From NCBI RefSeq assembly GCF_032854445.1, contig NC_088301.1, forward strand, positions 39,421,187 to 39,485,186: a stretch of DNA of 64,000 bases, in the 5' to 3' direction. A model generated the notes under the pieces. It saw only the letters and a program-made list of their open reading frames with translations. It was not told the DNA's origin and ran no database searches. Of this stretch, positions 1 through 14,200 are shown one piece after another. The translations under genes were made by a program, and so were the position numbers. Every line of letters begins with the position of its first letter. Within the stretch, counting starts at the first letter, position 1. Source of the stretch: Liolophura sinensis. Taxonomy: Eukaryota > Mollusca > Polyplacophora > Chitonida > Chitonidae.

Positions 1-879
1 AAATAATAAAAACATAGTTTTAGCTAAAAATGCAATTTGCCTTTAGCAGTATCCAATACCTTTTCCGACCTATTATGAATGACAGAAGTCAAGCAAACCT
101 TGAAATTAGAATCCCTTTGAAGAGCATAATAAACTTTTTCAAACAATTAATTTTTTCGTGTTGTTCCATCAGTAAGTTTAGTTAAAGGCCAAAGCATAGA
201 TACTCCGAAATAGAGTAACTGAGTTTCTATGCTGTTACATTAGGCTGAACTTAATTTCTAGCATGACAAATACTATGATGCACGAACACAGGGAATCTGT
301 GGTCAGATATAATCTGTGGTTTTAATCAGAGTAGAGCATGATGACTGGTATTTGATGTAAATCCTTTTGTTGACCCCTGGCCAGGCTCAATGCAGCCTTT
401 GGCCCCATCTGGACCAGCAATTTGATGCAAGTATAATGGACTCTGTTTGTACACACAATTCACCTTACGGTCATTTTGTCCGGTCTACCACCTCTTTTTG
501 TCATTATGACTCCATTCCATCCATCCCTTGTGATCTACAACCATGTACGCATGTGTCCAGAAGCTACACTGTCTACAAATGGGATTTTAACTTGTCTGAT
601 CATTTGTAAAATCCTTGTGGTGCCTTCAGGCTAAATATACGTGTTCCATCATAGGAGGAATTCACTCTGCTCACTGACAGCTGGTTAAATTTCAAGCAGG
701 CCAAAACACATAGATAGATACCCATGAATTCTTAAATGCCACTCTGATACCTGCACACACTGCACATATTGTGCTTACATTCCACATTCTGGTATAACTG
801 AACCTTTGTCAAAAGCAAACAAATCGTTCATGTCACCATAATGTTCACTCAGTAATTGGTCAATCAACGAAACCATTAT
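1..879. other. Non-coding, nothing recognised
   Basis: AT-rich unique-looking sequence. The short open frames have no family resemblance and no splice context that I trust. I see no repeat structure or RNA gene. Confidence 0.5.
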
Positions 880-1035
880 AAGTATAAAAGACTACAGCGT
901 TTACAGAGAGGAAAATCAGAGCAGCGACGACAGTGTGATTGTTAGCAAATGGTCACACGTAGCCAGTGAAAGTCGGCCTCTTGTCAGTTCGGGTTTTATT
1001 CTAACTGTTCATGTAAATTGTTAAATAGTGGCACA
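880..1035 (+). repeat. Dispersed repeat R1, copy 1
   Basis: One of seven related stretches in this window. It shares 'gaaaatcagagcagcgac', 'acagtgtgat', 'ggtcacacgta', 'cggcctcttgtcag' and 'ttattctaactgttcatg' in the same order as the copies near 10970, 36998, 41148, 42778, 53412 and (reverse) 50161. No open frame is conserved between copies, so it looks like a non-autonomous mobile element or its relic. I cannot place it in a named family. The ends are approximate. Confidence 0.7.
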
Positions 1036-2115
1036 GTAACTCACTTTCAGTTATTACTATATTGTCCGAAAGGTGGCTACTATAATATAAAATACTTATT
1101 CGCAATTTATTCATCATGCTGAAGTTATCAATGTGTACATGTACAGCTGCCATATAGATGTGTGTCCTCTGTAGGAGTTTTGTATTATCTTAATTAACTA
1201 TTACTTTCATGTAGCCTCTACACTGATGTGGTCCAGATAAAAAGAAAAGATAAAAACAGACATAAACCCTTTAAATGTTTTCATTGTCGCATTCTGATAT
1301 GAAATGACCAAGAGAATGCTAGTTTTGCACGGCGTAAGTAGGAGACACTAATTGATCTTAAAACTTCCTGACTAATAATCTTCGCTTAATGGAATGATTA
1401 CACGTTTCCAAGAAGGAATGGAACTTAAATATGACTGACTATTCACTGAGAAAAAATCTTGATGGTTTCTTAAGATTATCACAAATTAATACAATACTTA
1501 TTATAACATATAACCTCATGATTTCTAGTAGTGAGAGCGGTCAGTGGGGAATATGCTAAGGAAGATAAAACGCTGAAAACACATTGAAATTTCATAGTTC
1601 GCCTATTATTAAAGCCCGAATTTCATCAATGCTTATAATCCTAATTTCTTCATTGCTTCTTTTCACTCGCCGGTGAAGGTGTGACACAATTGCCAAAAAT
1701 ATAAAAATTAAACACCAATAACAAACCGAATTCGAATGAGATGAAAAGTCTTTGTTTTTCGATTTGAGAATTTCAGTTCTGCGAAATAAGTAAGCAGAGA
1801 TATCGTCGATAATCGTAGATATGTATTATGAGCGGAGATATGATTAAATCAACGTGTATAAAAATTTTTAAAACTTTAAGAAAGACGGTGTTTATAACAG
1901 TAACAAGGTTACAGCTAATCAGATTTTCAACTACGACATCTCGAAATGGAGTTACACGAGAGTTATGACAATCAGTTTCACGTACAGTTCTGCTGTTATT
2001 ACATGATTCTCTTTGTATAACATGTCTCTGGACATGTCTATTACCTAACTTGATCCCATGATGCACGGCACGATTCATAACGCGATCAGATAATGACGTC
2101 ATTAAAGATGGGGAC
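1036..2115. other. Non-coding, nothing recognised
   Basis: AT-rich sequence. A 114-codon frame on the - strand (1773-2117) has no recognisable domain and is treated as chance. Confidence 0.4.
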
Positions 2116-2505
2116 ATACTAGGCGAATTTTTTTGCTTGTAGGGACGAACTTAATCGCCCCCGAAAACACTGACGACATTCGCAGCAGACACACCACACG
2201 GATTTTTCAGTTGATCGTGGTCATTAGTTTATGTCATGTGACCTAGTAAACCATGTGACACAAACAAAATTTCACAGTTCAACACAATTCCGTGTTGTGA
2301 TTGCTCAGCTCGGTCGTCTCGACCGCAGAAATTCGCTGGAGCGGACCGAGTGATATCACCGGCGTATTTTTTCGCTAGTATCTGACATGTTTGATACAAG
2401 CGAATTTCGGGGCCGACAAAATCCGTCGCGGACACACTAGGTGGATTTTTAAAAATTCACAAAAAAGGCTACGCCTGTAGTAAATCCATCTAGTGTGTCC
2501 GTAGC
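2116..2505. repeat. MITE-like cluster of inverted motifs
   Basis: A motif close to 'gacacactaggcggattttt' occurs four times. It is direct at about 2117, 2170 and 2430, and inverted at 2481-2505. The last two form an inverted pair with 25-nt arms (about 2426-2450 and 2481-2505) and only a few mismatches, able to fold into a hairpin. There is no open frame of transposase type. This looks like a decayed non-autonomous DNA element or several nested ones. The element ends are not defined. Confidence 0.5.
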
Positions 2506-5224
2506 TTAAAAGAATCGACCTTATGTTCACTCTGAATATATGTTACTGTTTGGGTAACAGATAAATCGATTTCCATTATCAGATCCGACTGCCAGTCAAA
2601 CCTACAGTAGGATGAGATGAAGTACAGGTTTTGCCTTTGTTAATATAAATCTACATGCACTGGTCCTACGATATGGATCTATAATGCTGAGACTGAAGAT
2701 ATACCAGTTTGGTCACCACAGGATTAACTTTATACTATGCCTTCGATGATCAAAGACCAGACGTAATTTGCCTCCACCTAAATCGTTACAAAAAGCATTC
2801 ATCTTCTGAAAATTTGACGGTAAAATATAATTTCTAATGAAATCTCGACTATGACGTCACTTAATAACAAAGTGATGCAGCCCAGCTGCAGCTATGGAAC
2901 GAGTAAGTCCGAGTGTTTAGACGGAGAGGATGGACATATTTGGATGATGTTATATCATCATAACAGTATAGTGAAACTGACTGCTGGTGAATTCATGATT
3001 TTTCAACCAAGAATTCGATTTGTTTTTGAATGTAATTAATTTGCTTGAAAGTTACTGCATGATGAAAAGAAGACTGTCGATTTTGCATCTTGAGTTTCCT
3101 GTTTCAGAACAACTGTCCCTGCAAGGATTTTGTTAGAATTGGCATCTCAAGCTCAATCATTCCCAGAGCAATGAACCGTTCACAAGCAAGATTAATAGTT
3201 ATTCCAAAGATTACCAAAAAACCAACATTAAAAAAACACATCAAAATAAAAACTGGCAGCTTTTCCCAGCTTGAAAATTACAATAATTACTTTTATCTCT
3301 TTTTGCCAAAGTTATATATAAAAAACGCCATTTTCACGAACACGAAACCTTCTTTAAAACTCCCCATCTACGACGGTAAATCATTTATTTTAAAATTATA
3401 CCATTTATTAAAACATATCTTCAATTTTTTTTCACAAAACGACAAGACACAGTATCACCAATGATTGTAGCCTTATTTACTCCTGTGTTAAGCAGCGATA
3501 TAATGAAAGCACCCAGATAACAAGCTACAATACAAGGCGTTCATCCAAATCCCTAAGTGAGTTTCAATGTCGAATGCGATTCTGAAAGATTCTCAAATTT
3601 AATTACACTTCCGGAACTCTATCTCCTTGATGTTTAACGGTATTTAAATGGTAATCAATCACCCGAGATTGGCCATTGGCCAACGATGGGGTCCAAAAAT
3701 TGAAGGTAGTACGAAGAATCTGATTGGTTGTCATTGACAGATTAGAAACGTGCACACGCTAGTTAGTTCTTCGACGTTTCCTTTTTTTTCCCCAAACTAC
3801 GCATTTATGGTTGCTGTGGGTAAAATGATTTCAAAACTGCTTTGGTTGTTGTATCGATTACTGCGCCTGCTACCGGTTTAAGGCATGTTCAGTTTAAGAC
3901 GTCTCAAGCTATGCAACAGCAAATTTAATAAATTATATTGCTGTAAATATGTTAGTATATTTTAAAATAGGTATAATTAATTAAAATCATTGATCTGTAT
4001 TTTATCTAGAATAACACATGATTCAGACCAAAATGTAAACGGATGCAACATACTGCATTTGCTATCGATATTCCCTGAGATGGACTGATGTTGTCAAAGC
4101 TCAAACCTGTTCCGTTGACCCAAGAGAACGTTGGTTATCATGTTCAGTAGCTCAAGTGGGTGTGATTTTCGTTCCGATTTTGGTACCAAAAATCTAATTT
4201 TTGATTAACTAACATAATATTAACAATAATCATGCATGAAATGAAATCCAAATCACTGGTGTGTTGTTTTGATTAAATCTTTCGAGCGTTTTACAACTAT
4301 ATTATATGTCACGGTTGATGACATAGTAAATAGCCTTCTCGCGGGACACACATTCAAGTATGAGAACTATATACAGGTTATTGTTCATGAAGGTAATCAC
4401 TGACGGATTAATTATAGTGGTTCCAGTTTCCACTGCATGGTTCAGTTATGGCCGTCAGTCTGAAGACTTGTCAAGAACATGTATAGTGGTTTCTTCCGAG
4501 CTGAGCCTAGATCCGGTTTACTCGAGCAGTAAACATGACCTTTCATCATTCAGCGAAATACTGTGGAACGGAGGCTCATGGGTCTTCTTGTGGTGAAAGA
4601 AAAAGCGAATCAACCACTCACTGAAGGACAAAAATTAAATAGCATCCCACATCTAGTACGTGAATGATTGACTGTCCTAAATACAGCACATTTAATATTG
4701 GAAAGATATAAATATAAGCACATGTAGGTATAATGGATTATAATAAAATAGGGAGGTGAGAAAATCAGTAGCTCAAATATGCCTATTACGAGCAATATGC
4801 CATTTAAAACAGAATAATTGTGGATGTAATCCATTTTCAAGAAATCAATGCTATTCTATACCGATGGCATAAAATACCTCCAGAGCTTCATCAATCTTCA
4901 GGCAACAAAGCACTAATTTGCTATTACCACCAAGAAAATCAAAAGCAAACAAACAACAGAGTGTAATTTATCTCTTCTATTGATTATTTCACTGCAATCT
5001 TTGGAATTATCTTTCTGGTTCTGAAAGCAGTCATCCGTGAAAGGAAATATGCAGTGAACACTACAAATGAACTTGTGAATAATGTAAGCTCATTGTTACT
5101 TTATGCAATGGTGTTTTAAAACGAATATACGAATTCCTAACTGTCTCGAACGGATCCTGCGCGGCTCCCTTCGAATATGAGGCCCTTTGACCAGTCTCTA
5201 TGCCTCGGCTCAGGCTCTATGAGG
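2506..5224. other. Non-coding, nothing recognised
   Basis: No coding resemblance or repeat structure. The open frame at 3090-3464 is rich in Lys, Asn and Phe, as expected from AT-rich non-coding DNA. Confidence 0.45.
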
Positions 5225-5345
5225 AGGTTTGTCAGATATACTTGGTGAAGGTAGGTTTTTACTCCGTGTTTTCCTATCTTCCATTTATGATGCTGTCCTC
5301 ACTGAAACGCCATGCCGTATAGCAACCGACGTTAAACCAATAGTC
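5225..5345 (+). repeat. Degenerate SINE 3' end (tentative)
   Basis: Ends in 'gacgttaaacc', preceded by C/T-rich sequence like the core-to-tail part of molluscan tRNA-SINEs ('cctcccacc..atgctg..cgtcgtat..'). Similarity is weak, and no tRNA head or target-site duplication was found. Confidence 0.3.
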
Positions 5346-6907
5346 ATTACACGGACAACGGGGCGATCGGTTCTCATCCTAAGCACTGCCCGATTTCCTC
5401 CCAACATACACTGTTGTATAAATGTGATACGGCTTCAGTGTCACATTAATGTATTTCCATGGAATTACATTTTCATGAAAAGTGATTTTTCATCAACAAA
5501 AACAAAACTTGTGCAGACCCTATTCTCAACCCAAGCGCTATTTCTTAATTATGCAGAGGTGAGTTGAATTATATATGTGAAATAAGTATGTGAAGCATGA
5601 TGCATGAATGGCTAATTGAACAGCACAAACAGTAAGGGCTAATCCGATTTCAAAATCGCAAAAGACCATGCACCAGCTGATTCTCATCTGAAAATGGACC
5701 TCTTTTTAACTATAAAGTACATTTACTAGTTACGCTGAAGCTCTTATTTTATTGGTAAAGGACATTTCCTAGTCAACACAGTATTTAACGCTTCAAAGTC
5801 GAAAAAATCACTATTAGACTCTAAACGAATTCTGGAGCATCGCGGTGAAACAGTCCTTATCTGATCACACTTTAAGCACACGTTGATCAATTAATAGGTT
5901 TCGATCCGACGCTTCACTTGGTTCTCATGAGAGTTAGTCGCCTATTACTAAGGTGAATTAATATATAGATATGCTAAAAAAAATTACCCGAAATTTGAAA
6001 TAAGTGAAACCAAATCGATGGCTTGGCATTTGGTATAGATCGACAAGTAAAGGTGTGACCTGCCTATACTTAGTAAAATCAATGCACCAACGATCTCAGT
6101 AGGCTCTGGAATTGTCAGGGAATCCATCGAGGACAGCGGCGGCGATCTTCACAGAAACGAAGGTGGTTACTTTTTTGCTGCCATAGTAGACTGAGCTATG
6201 CACTCTTTTGACAATCAATGGCGTAAAAACAATACTCGAGTAGTAATTGCAAAAAAAATCTCTTTTTATCTGTGAATAAAAAATAGACCCTCAATATTTA
6301 GCACGCAAGTCCTATGTCTGATATAATCTGTTTTTGTTTTCTAAAAATACGTACAAGACTAATTCTGATGGACAAACCGAATCTTACTTCAAAACCGCGA
6401 CACAGACGAATTAAAAGATATCTAAAAACGCATTTCAGATGTCGATTTTAAGCTCCTTTATTTTATGGCAGCACTACACATATTGCCAAGGGTTCGCACA
6501 AATAACATACCGACTGGACACTGAGCCAGCGCCAGATTTACTAAATCGACTAGCTGAGCTATAAGAAGAAGAAAAACGCTGGACAAGCGATGTACAAGCG
6601 ATTCCATCTAAATCAGGCCAGAGAAATAGCCCACGTGACGAGTGTGATCTATTGGGTAAGCTGTTACAGCGGGCAATCTACTCACAGAATGTTTCCAAGT
6701 GGAGCGTGAGAGCTAGTACCAACATCTGGATTGTGGACATTCCTCTCCTTCAACACCACTATGAAAGCGATATTTATGATCTCCTCTCTCATGAGACTGC
6801 CATAAAGTTGGGTCGTCATTCATTAATAAAGGGTTAATGGACGTATTACAACCGCCTGGGTTGAATGACTGATTAACGAACGGTTGACAGACTGGATAAT
6901 GACTCAC
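5346..6907. other. Non-coding, nothing recognised
   Basis: No gene, RNA or repeat that I can support. The short frames on both strands have no homology that I recognise. Confidence 0.45.
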
Positions 6908-6960
6908 TGAATGAATAAATGAATGAATGAATAAATGAATGAATGAATAAACAAATGAAT
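6908..6960. repeat. (GAATGAATAAAT)n-type microsatellite
   Basis: Imperfect tandem run of 'gaat' and 'aaat' tetranucleotides. The preceding sequence resembles a decayed SINE, so this may be its expanded tail. Confidence 0.75.
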
Positions 6961-7099
6961 ATAGACTAATCGTAAACTAGAAAACACACATCAGCATTAA
7001 AATGCGTAGCCAAGAAGTCGATTTTTTTTTAGTTGTAGGTCCCATTTCAGTGGGTCTCACAGGGATTAGAACGAAGAATCCTTGGGCCAAACAGCGGCA

Positions 7100-7141
7100 A
7101 TCAATAAATGAACAGATCAATCAATCAATCAATAAATGAAA
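7100..7141. repeat. (AATC)n / (AAATG) microsatellite
   Basis: Short run of 'aatc' tetranucleotides followed by 'aataaatgaa', about 150 bp after the previous microsatellite. It may be another SINE-type tail. Confidence 0.6.
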
Positions 7142-8381
7142 GAGTTTTTCGTTTGTGGATTGGAGAGAAACAGTGTTGAAATAATTCTGGACTCTCCATA
7201 CCCTGTCCTGAGGTACACTACCAGTGTTGAACTGTACCCTCAACAACTGGCTTAGCATCTGTGGTCAGAAGCAATGTTAATTGCACAAATGCTCCACACA
7301 CATATCTAAAACACACCTTACACATGGATATTCATTGTTGGGGTCCCACAAAATGTATAATAAGTTAACTCGGATTTCACAGGCAAAAGGTGAATGTCAC
7401 AGACCATTTACGGTCGTTTGGGTGCAAAGTTAATCTCCCGGTCATAATGTCCGTGTCAGGAATGTTGCGGTAAATGAGTTCGCCCTGATAGATGGATGAG
7501 TTGACGTAATGCAGGGAGCATCCAGTTTAGCACCATTTGTTTCCGCCAGAAGGCACATTAAGAGCAGCCTTGTGTGGAAAACTATAGATTCATGTGAACA
7601 AGCATGCCCTGGCTAGCCCTTACAACACCCTAGCGATAGAAGCCACACCGTCTGCCACACTGTAAAGTCTCTGTATGCTGTTAGAGTATCCACGGCGATA
7701 CAGTTTATGTGAAATGTACAACTTGAAGATTTAAAACGTTGGACTGTAGTTATTTGTTTCTGGATAATACATAGTCAATGCTCTGTGTGCTTGCTCAGTT
7801 ACATGCGGTTAAACGATGTAGCAAATTCACTGCACGAGATCCCATGCAATGTGTAGCAGACACATATACTTTGCGAGTTTATTTCTCCTTCGCATTCGAC
7901 CACCAAGTCGATGTATAAATATATAACCACAAAAGCCTCTGTTCTTTTAACTACGCCTGTCACTGCTGTTGTGTCCTGCACCAGCGATCAAACCTAACAA
8001 CGACCAACTATTTACTACAGTCGCTGAGCTATGCATTTCCGTTGTTTCTTCCGTTACCATTAGCCACTAAAACCTAGCGACTGCCCTACAGCTGCAGTAG
8101 TTTAAAAGTTGGTTGTTGAATAGCCGACAGCCGGATGAGCCTGTCGTTATATATGCACTGTAACAACAAAGACTTTACGTCGTGCTAATACCTACAAAAC
8201 CATACTGAAAGCATGCCAAATGCCATGCACATCAACATTATACATCTTTACCGATCAGCGTATTACACGATGACGCAATTCCCTTGGTGAAGATGAAATA
8301 AGTTTACTTCAGCCTTACGCTTATCAACATGGGCAACAACGTGATTCATTTATGCAGTCAGGGCATGGCATGTTGTAAGGC
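7142..8381. other. Non-coding, possible old repeat remnants
   Basis: No coding signal. The stretch at 7440-7490 ('gtgtcagg...gttcgccctgatag') faintly resembles the SINE core seen at 52590-52791, too weakly to annotate. Confidence 0.35.
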
Positions 8382-8581
8382 NNNNNNNNNNNNNNNNNNN
8401 NNNNNNNNNNNNNNNNNNNNNNNNNNNNNNNNNNNNNNNNNNNNNNNNNNNNNNNNNNNNNNNNNNNNNNNNNNNNNNNNNNNNNNNNNNNNNNNNNNNN
8501 NNNNNNNNNNNNNNNNNNNNNNNNNNNNNNNNNNNNNNNNNNNNNNNNNNNNNNNNNNNNNNNNNNNNNNNNNNNNNNNNN
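8382..8581. other. Assembly gap (200 N)
   Basis: Exactly 200 consecutive N. This is a scaffold gap, and 200 may be a placeholder rather than a measured size. Open frames running through it are artefacts. Confidence 0.99.
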
Positions 8582-10969
8582 AAATTGTTGGATGTGAACC
8601 TCTAGTCCGAAGCGTGTAGGCTGAGTCCCAGTCACTGCTTTGGAGTGATTGCCGGTGGTGATGAAAACAGATATACGTCCTGCAGGTCACTGAACAGAGA
8701 ATTGAACAAGATTCTGAGCCTCTACGAAAAAGGCCATCCTTTCCGGCCCGAATACTTCATAGGATATTCTATTATCACATAATACTGATATGTGTTTCAT
8801 CTTTGAAAATGCACTAACGCCGGCTAAGTGGCACAGTTGTTGCTATACTGTACACGACAATCGAATCGCTTCTGTGATTAGTTGATGAGCTGGCCATGAG
8901 TGATCTGCAACTTCAACAGGCTTTGGTCTCCGTTCCCTCTAACCGCCAGATGAAGAATTTAACCGCCAGATGAAGAATTTAACGTGTAAATCAATATTTA
9001 TTAAGTAACCTCAACATTATTAAGTTGTGTTTGTCATCATTTATTCATTGTGTGCATATAAACATAGACCTGTAATTTTTTTTCAAACAACTAATGATTG
9101 ATGATACACTGCCGATGGGGTTTTATATTTATTGATCACAAGGTGAACAGCGCTTTCAAGTTGTATAGATGAAAACACAGAAAGTTTTGAACATCGAATG
9201 TTCGAAGTATCTTTCATGTGAATGTTTGTAATGTGTATGACATGTGTGCTGTACTATTCTGACAATGACCGAATATCGATCGATAAGTTATTTGATTGCT
9301 TAACGTCACGCTGAACGAGTTTTCACCTATATCGGCAATCATAAGGTGTCTTACGTAAAACTCCATCATAAGTTTTACTGGTGGAGGAAATCTGAGTGTT
9401 CGTGGTAACCACCTACATTTTAACAGGTTAATTACTGACGAACTTCACTCTTTTGACACGCATGTATGATCGCCATATTGATGCCAAACAAGTTGTCGTC
9501 TGCAAGGCGCGAGGTGTACACAAAACCCCACGATTCCCTGAGAAACCAGAGGTCGCACTGAACCTCATTTTGTGCATTCTACTTTAATTGAAAGACAATT
9601 TTCTGAAACCACTCGGTCATGACCGGGTCCTCAACACTGATCTAATGCCATAATACACTGTGACCAAACGCGAGACGATATACATGGTATTGCCCAGAAA
9701 CTAAGAGACCATTTCATGATTATATAGGTTTGTTGAATACTTGAGCGTTATTAAACGTTATCGGCACTAATGAAGCAAGATAAGCAGGCCTCTGTGTCCA
9801 CGATTTGGTGTGGGCCAGAACACACTAGTTAAAGCATGTCGATCCGCTCAACAACGTAACGATTAACTGGCAAATATATAAGGCATAAAGACGGGGCGCC
9901 TTGTAACAGAAATGAATATTAATAACGACAAGTATTACCAACAAACGACAGTGCAATTCATAACCCGTTGGAATCGAATTAACAAGCTATAGTTGTCGTT
10001 GGGTGAGGTAAAAATTTACCTCATTATTTCAGTTCAATCAGATTTTGTGGAACTGAAGAACTTGAGTGTAGCTGAAGCTATGAAGAGTTTTTTCAGAATC
10101 TGCAAAATGCCCCTCACACAACCTTTCAGCTACTGCTGAGTGAAGCGGTTTTCTGCTACACAGGATAAGTCTGGAACCAATGAAACTACTGCAACGTAGA
10201 TACATATCATCCTTTTCCACGACGTGGCGTTAAGCCATAATCATTTATTCATCCTTTTCCATTTCGTCCGTCAGATTTTTGAATGGATCGGACTGGCTGT
10301 ACATAGTTGTTTGAAAATATAATAGATAGCACCCACTGAACTGTTATTCCGCAGTAAATATATTTATGTTCGAGGTGCAGTTCATGAGAAAAGTCGGAAT
10401 GAACGTAGTCTGTCAGACAATTTTCCTCAAATAATCTTGGCAACCGTAATCTACGTTTTTAGGACAATAATCACATGAAAAATCTGCCAAACAACGATCA
10501 AACTACCTATGAACAGAAGATATATATGTATATAAGAAATTAGGATGTATTCACGAGAATGATAATGTTCTACACACAAGAAATGTTCTACACTCTTAGC
10601 TATAGAATGGTGTCAGTACTGGCAAAATGAGTTAATCAGTATCCAGATCGTGGAGATTTTATTCAACGTTATACATATATAATTTCAATTTAATCCCGGG
10701 TTAAACGGAAGTAGGCTAAGATATGAAGAGCTTCAGATATCCTCCACACTCCGCCCACATCTACTTTAAAGACAACTGTACTCATTGTAAACGTAAGAAA
10801 CTTTTAACATGACGGCGTGTGATGGAATATCCCGGACAATTTCTTGTATATAATACGTTTTGATATTGATTGAATCATCACACAATACCTATCAAATGCT
10901 ATAATGCTAATCATGTACACCTGATATATGTACCCTTTGGCATAGTGCTATCAAATTTAAGATAATGCA
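8582..10969. other. Non-coding, nothing recognised apart from a short duplication
   Basis: AT-rich DNA without coding or RNA features. It includes the 20-bp tandem duplication listed separately. Confidence 0.45.
8941..8980. repeat. Perfect 20-bp tandem duplication
   Basis: A 20-bp unit beginning 'aaccgccagatg' occurs twice head to tail with no mismatch, so the duplication is young or is an assembly artefact. Confidence 0.9.
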
Positions 10970-11290
10970 CAATGTGAACTAGAACGGGAGCAAAACCAGA
11001 CCTGCAAGCGACAGTGTGATGTCTATCACAAGGTCACAGGTAAACCGGTTAACTATGGTCTCTTGTCAATTTACCTCAGTTATGTTTTTATTCTAACTGT
11101 TCATGTTCATAAATCAGAAGTTTTTATCCAAATAGAAACATCGTAATGCCACTGTGTTAACTTCTATATACCTCTTAAAGAACTTGTTTTTGTAAATGCT
11201 GAAATAGTAGCAAATTACATGCACCCCCTCCCCTAACAATGGTATAATAAAGATTAGGTTTACATAATGCAGTGATCTTGTTATCACATT
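10970..11290 (+). repeat. Dispersed repeat R1, copy 2 (interrupted)
   Basis: Matches the R1 order: 'gcaaaaccaga', 'agcgacagtgtgat', 'ggtcacaggtaa', 'tcttgtcaattt', 'ttattctaactgttcatg'. About 85 bp of unrelated sequence follows (about 11106-11190). The R1 3' part then resumes ('tgtaaatgctgaaatagtagcaa' type sequence, then 'aatgcagtgat'). The interruption may be a secondary insertion. Confidence 0.65.
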
Positions 11291-14200
11291 TAACATACAA
11301 TAGCATAAAACAATGCAAATGGACTAAGTCTCGGGAATGTTTTGTCCACCAGGCAGAATCTGGCTTTATGCAGGAATGCATAAAATACAGGAATACAATA
11401 TAAATAAACACGTACAGCAGACAGCGCAACGCACTGAGTATCCTTCTTTTTGGCGAGTAAGTGAACTCTTATCGCCATTATATAAATGCAAGTTAAAGCA
11501 AGACAAACCATTTAGACACGCTGTGGTTTCAGTTTTAGGTTTGGTGAGTTTAGCTATTATTATATCGTACATGCTGATGTTGGTCGAGAATTAGACATTC
11601 CGCATGTCCAAATCACCAATCATCAGCCACCAATCTTAGTTTTACTTTTACCCTCATGTAACTGCAATACTCTTAGATGACCCAGCATTCTAGCATATTG
11701 AGGTAATGCTGCGTTTCGATGGAATTTTTTTTTCGGTGCAAAGCAAAAATCGCAAATAAAGCGTATTGTTGATTAGTCAAACAGGTGGTTTTACTGCCAA
11801 ATTAAGCGCGTTTTTGCAGACCCAATGAACCATCCCAATGTTCCAATCTTTGTTATATCACAGGATGTGCTTAACGAGGAAGCCCATAGCTTACACCAAC
11901 CATTACTATTAATAATGATTGCAGGTCAAATGGAACAATTCGTGTCCGATCATAACGCAAGGATATGTGGGAAGCCCTTGTTGAATGGCTATTTAATGGT
12001 AAGAGTTTCAACAGGAGTTGTTTTCAAAGATACTTTGACTGGTCTGAGCGATATTGAAAGTCAATATGCGTGATGTGTTCGAAAGCGACAGATGTCGTGG
12101 CGTGGTTCTTTCTGCGCTAATATAAAATAGATCCCTCAGGGCACATCTGGTTTATCAGTAACAATCTCTCTAATCTCCTGGAGGAGTAATCGGCTTACAT
12201 ATCTACCTAATTAAAAAAGTGCCCACGCATTCAACAGGACGCTCTGTGATTTTCATAACGTTCACTAGCTAAATCAGAAAATAAAATGTGCAACTGTTGC
12301 TTTATTGTGGGGTATGATGTAATGTGATACCCAGCGGGGATTATAATAATATGTGAAAATGGTGTAACACATGAACATGCAAATATCGCCTCTCCATACC
12401 GAGCCATTAGATAATCTTGAATCCATGGTTGACAATAATGAACCTTTCGAGTAAATAACCTCGAAAAGTTCAAAGAGAAGCCATTGTTAACACCAAATAG
12501 TTCGAAAGACGATGACACCGACATCCGATTTCAAAGTAATACATTTTCTCCTTTCAACTTATTTTACTTTGTAAAGTCATTATTTATTATATATTTGTCA
12601 TAAACTATTGCAAGTCGATTAACCATGGCGCGTGGTTTTGAAAATCCCTGGTTGGTTAAACAGCAGTTATCAGCCAGTCAGAATCATTTGGGAACAAATG
12701 TACTCTTTAAGAAACAAGTTAACAAGTTAGCTATGTCAGGCAAAATCTGAATATTCCACCTGCAAACAGTTGCTGATAGTTCCTGTGATCATCCAGTCTT
12801 GTTGCAAATGGTGGTGGAGTTTAGACAATTTAAAGTCAACGAAAGGAAAAATCATAACATCGTAATTGCACATTCACCTTTATATCTAACCTTGTTTTAC
12901 TGTACTTTTCTAGTCTTTGAGTCAGTTCATTTATGTAAGTATTTGTTTTCCATGAGTGCAGATGGTTTCGAGGACCTCGTTACATTGAAGAATAATGACT
13001 GTCAACCTTATGAATGGGATATTAAAGATAACCACCTTCGATCTTCTCGACGTACATGTAGTAACAACTCACGTTAGCGATTTCTGAAATAATCGTACAA
13101 ACCCCGTTCGATAAGGAGCGTTGATTTGTTTAAGACACACGGTATGGAGGTTGTGTCAGAATGAAGTAATCAATCTACAATAACGGCAATGACGCTTGCC
13201 TGGTTGAAATTCGTTTAAGGACATTACATAGATAACTGCGGAAGAACGACGTTTGTCATTATATTGAACTATCTTGCTCTTCTGAAACACACGCATGCAT
13301 GTGACATCTGTATAGTCTGCAATAGGCTGGATGTGTGCGCAGATGGTGAACCACTCTTGTGTGGCCATATGTGTGAAGGCTAGTGAGAATAATTTGCTTA
13401 TAAATGAGTCCATAATTGCTCGCCATTGTTAGTAACCTATGCTGAGATTCGCACGTCTTGTAGACATTTTTCACACCGTCAGCTTAATACTACTGCTACG
13501 CCATTACATCTATAATAGTATTCGACCAAATTGTTAGCTCAAAACAGAAAGTTATGAATGCATCACCATGCGGACAATTTGTGAATAACTAATCTGAGAA
13601 CTTCAATTTATCTGTTTTTCTCACTTGATCCATGAATTCCCTCATTGCCATACAGAATAGGGAAATTTTTGTTCGAAAACAAAAAAGACACGGGGCATTG
13701 AAACATGGGCCCGTATGTCTATGGTAGACGCTTTGCCGTGGCCGCAGAAAGTCCGTGCTTTCATCTGATCTATCCTTATTAGACATCGGGTGGTGTATCG
13801 GCCTCCGCCAGAGAGTCTCAGGGGAGAGGTGTGGATGTCGATGGCAGCATTATTTATAGGCCAGTAATGACAGCCTGTCCGAAATAAGGGCACAAACAGT
13901 TCGCAGTTTGCAAGGAAAGACAGGGTAGCTAATTCCAGCTTCAGACTTTGTCAACCACAAAATCAATGAAGAATGCGAATTATCTAGCTCTGTGAAAATC
14001 GTCCTGTACACCACTTAACAAGGTCGGTTTATATCATCGATAAAATCGTCTGGTCAGATTCAATCCGGCACCTCTTGTCAATGAGCATATTCAGAAAACT
14101 GGCATCAATAGATCTGTGCAAGAATGGCATAGCTTAAGGCCTATATTGGATGTCAAGATTGCGTAATTCCGACATGATGAGATTTTATGAAGTGGGCGGG

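Noticed and set aside
3090-3464. 124-codon + strand frame
   Set aside because: Composition dominated by Lys/Asn/Phe/Leu, as expected for AT-rich non-coding DNA. No domain.
8324-8690. Open frames crossing 8382-8581
   Set aside because: They run through the N gap and have no sequence support.
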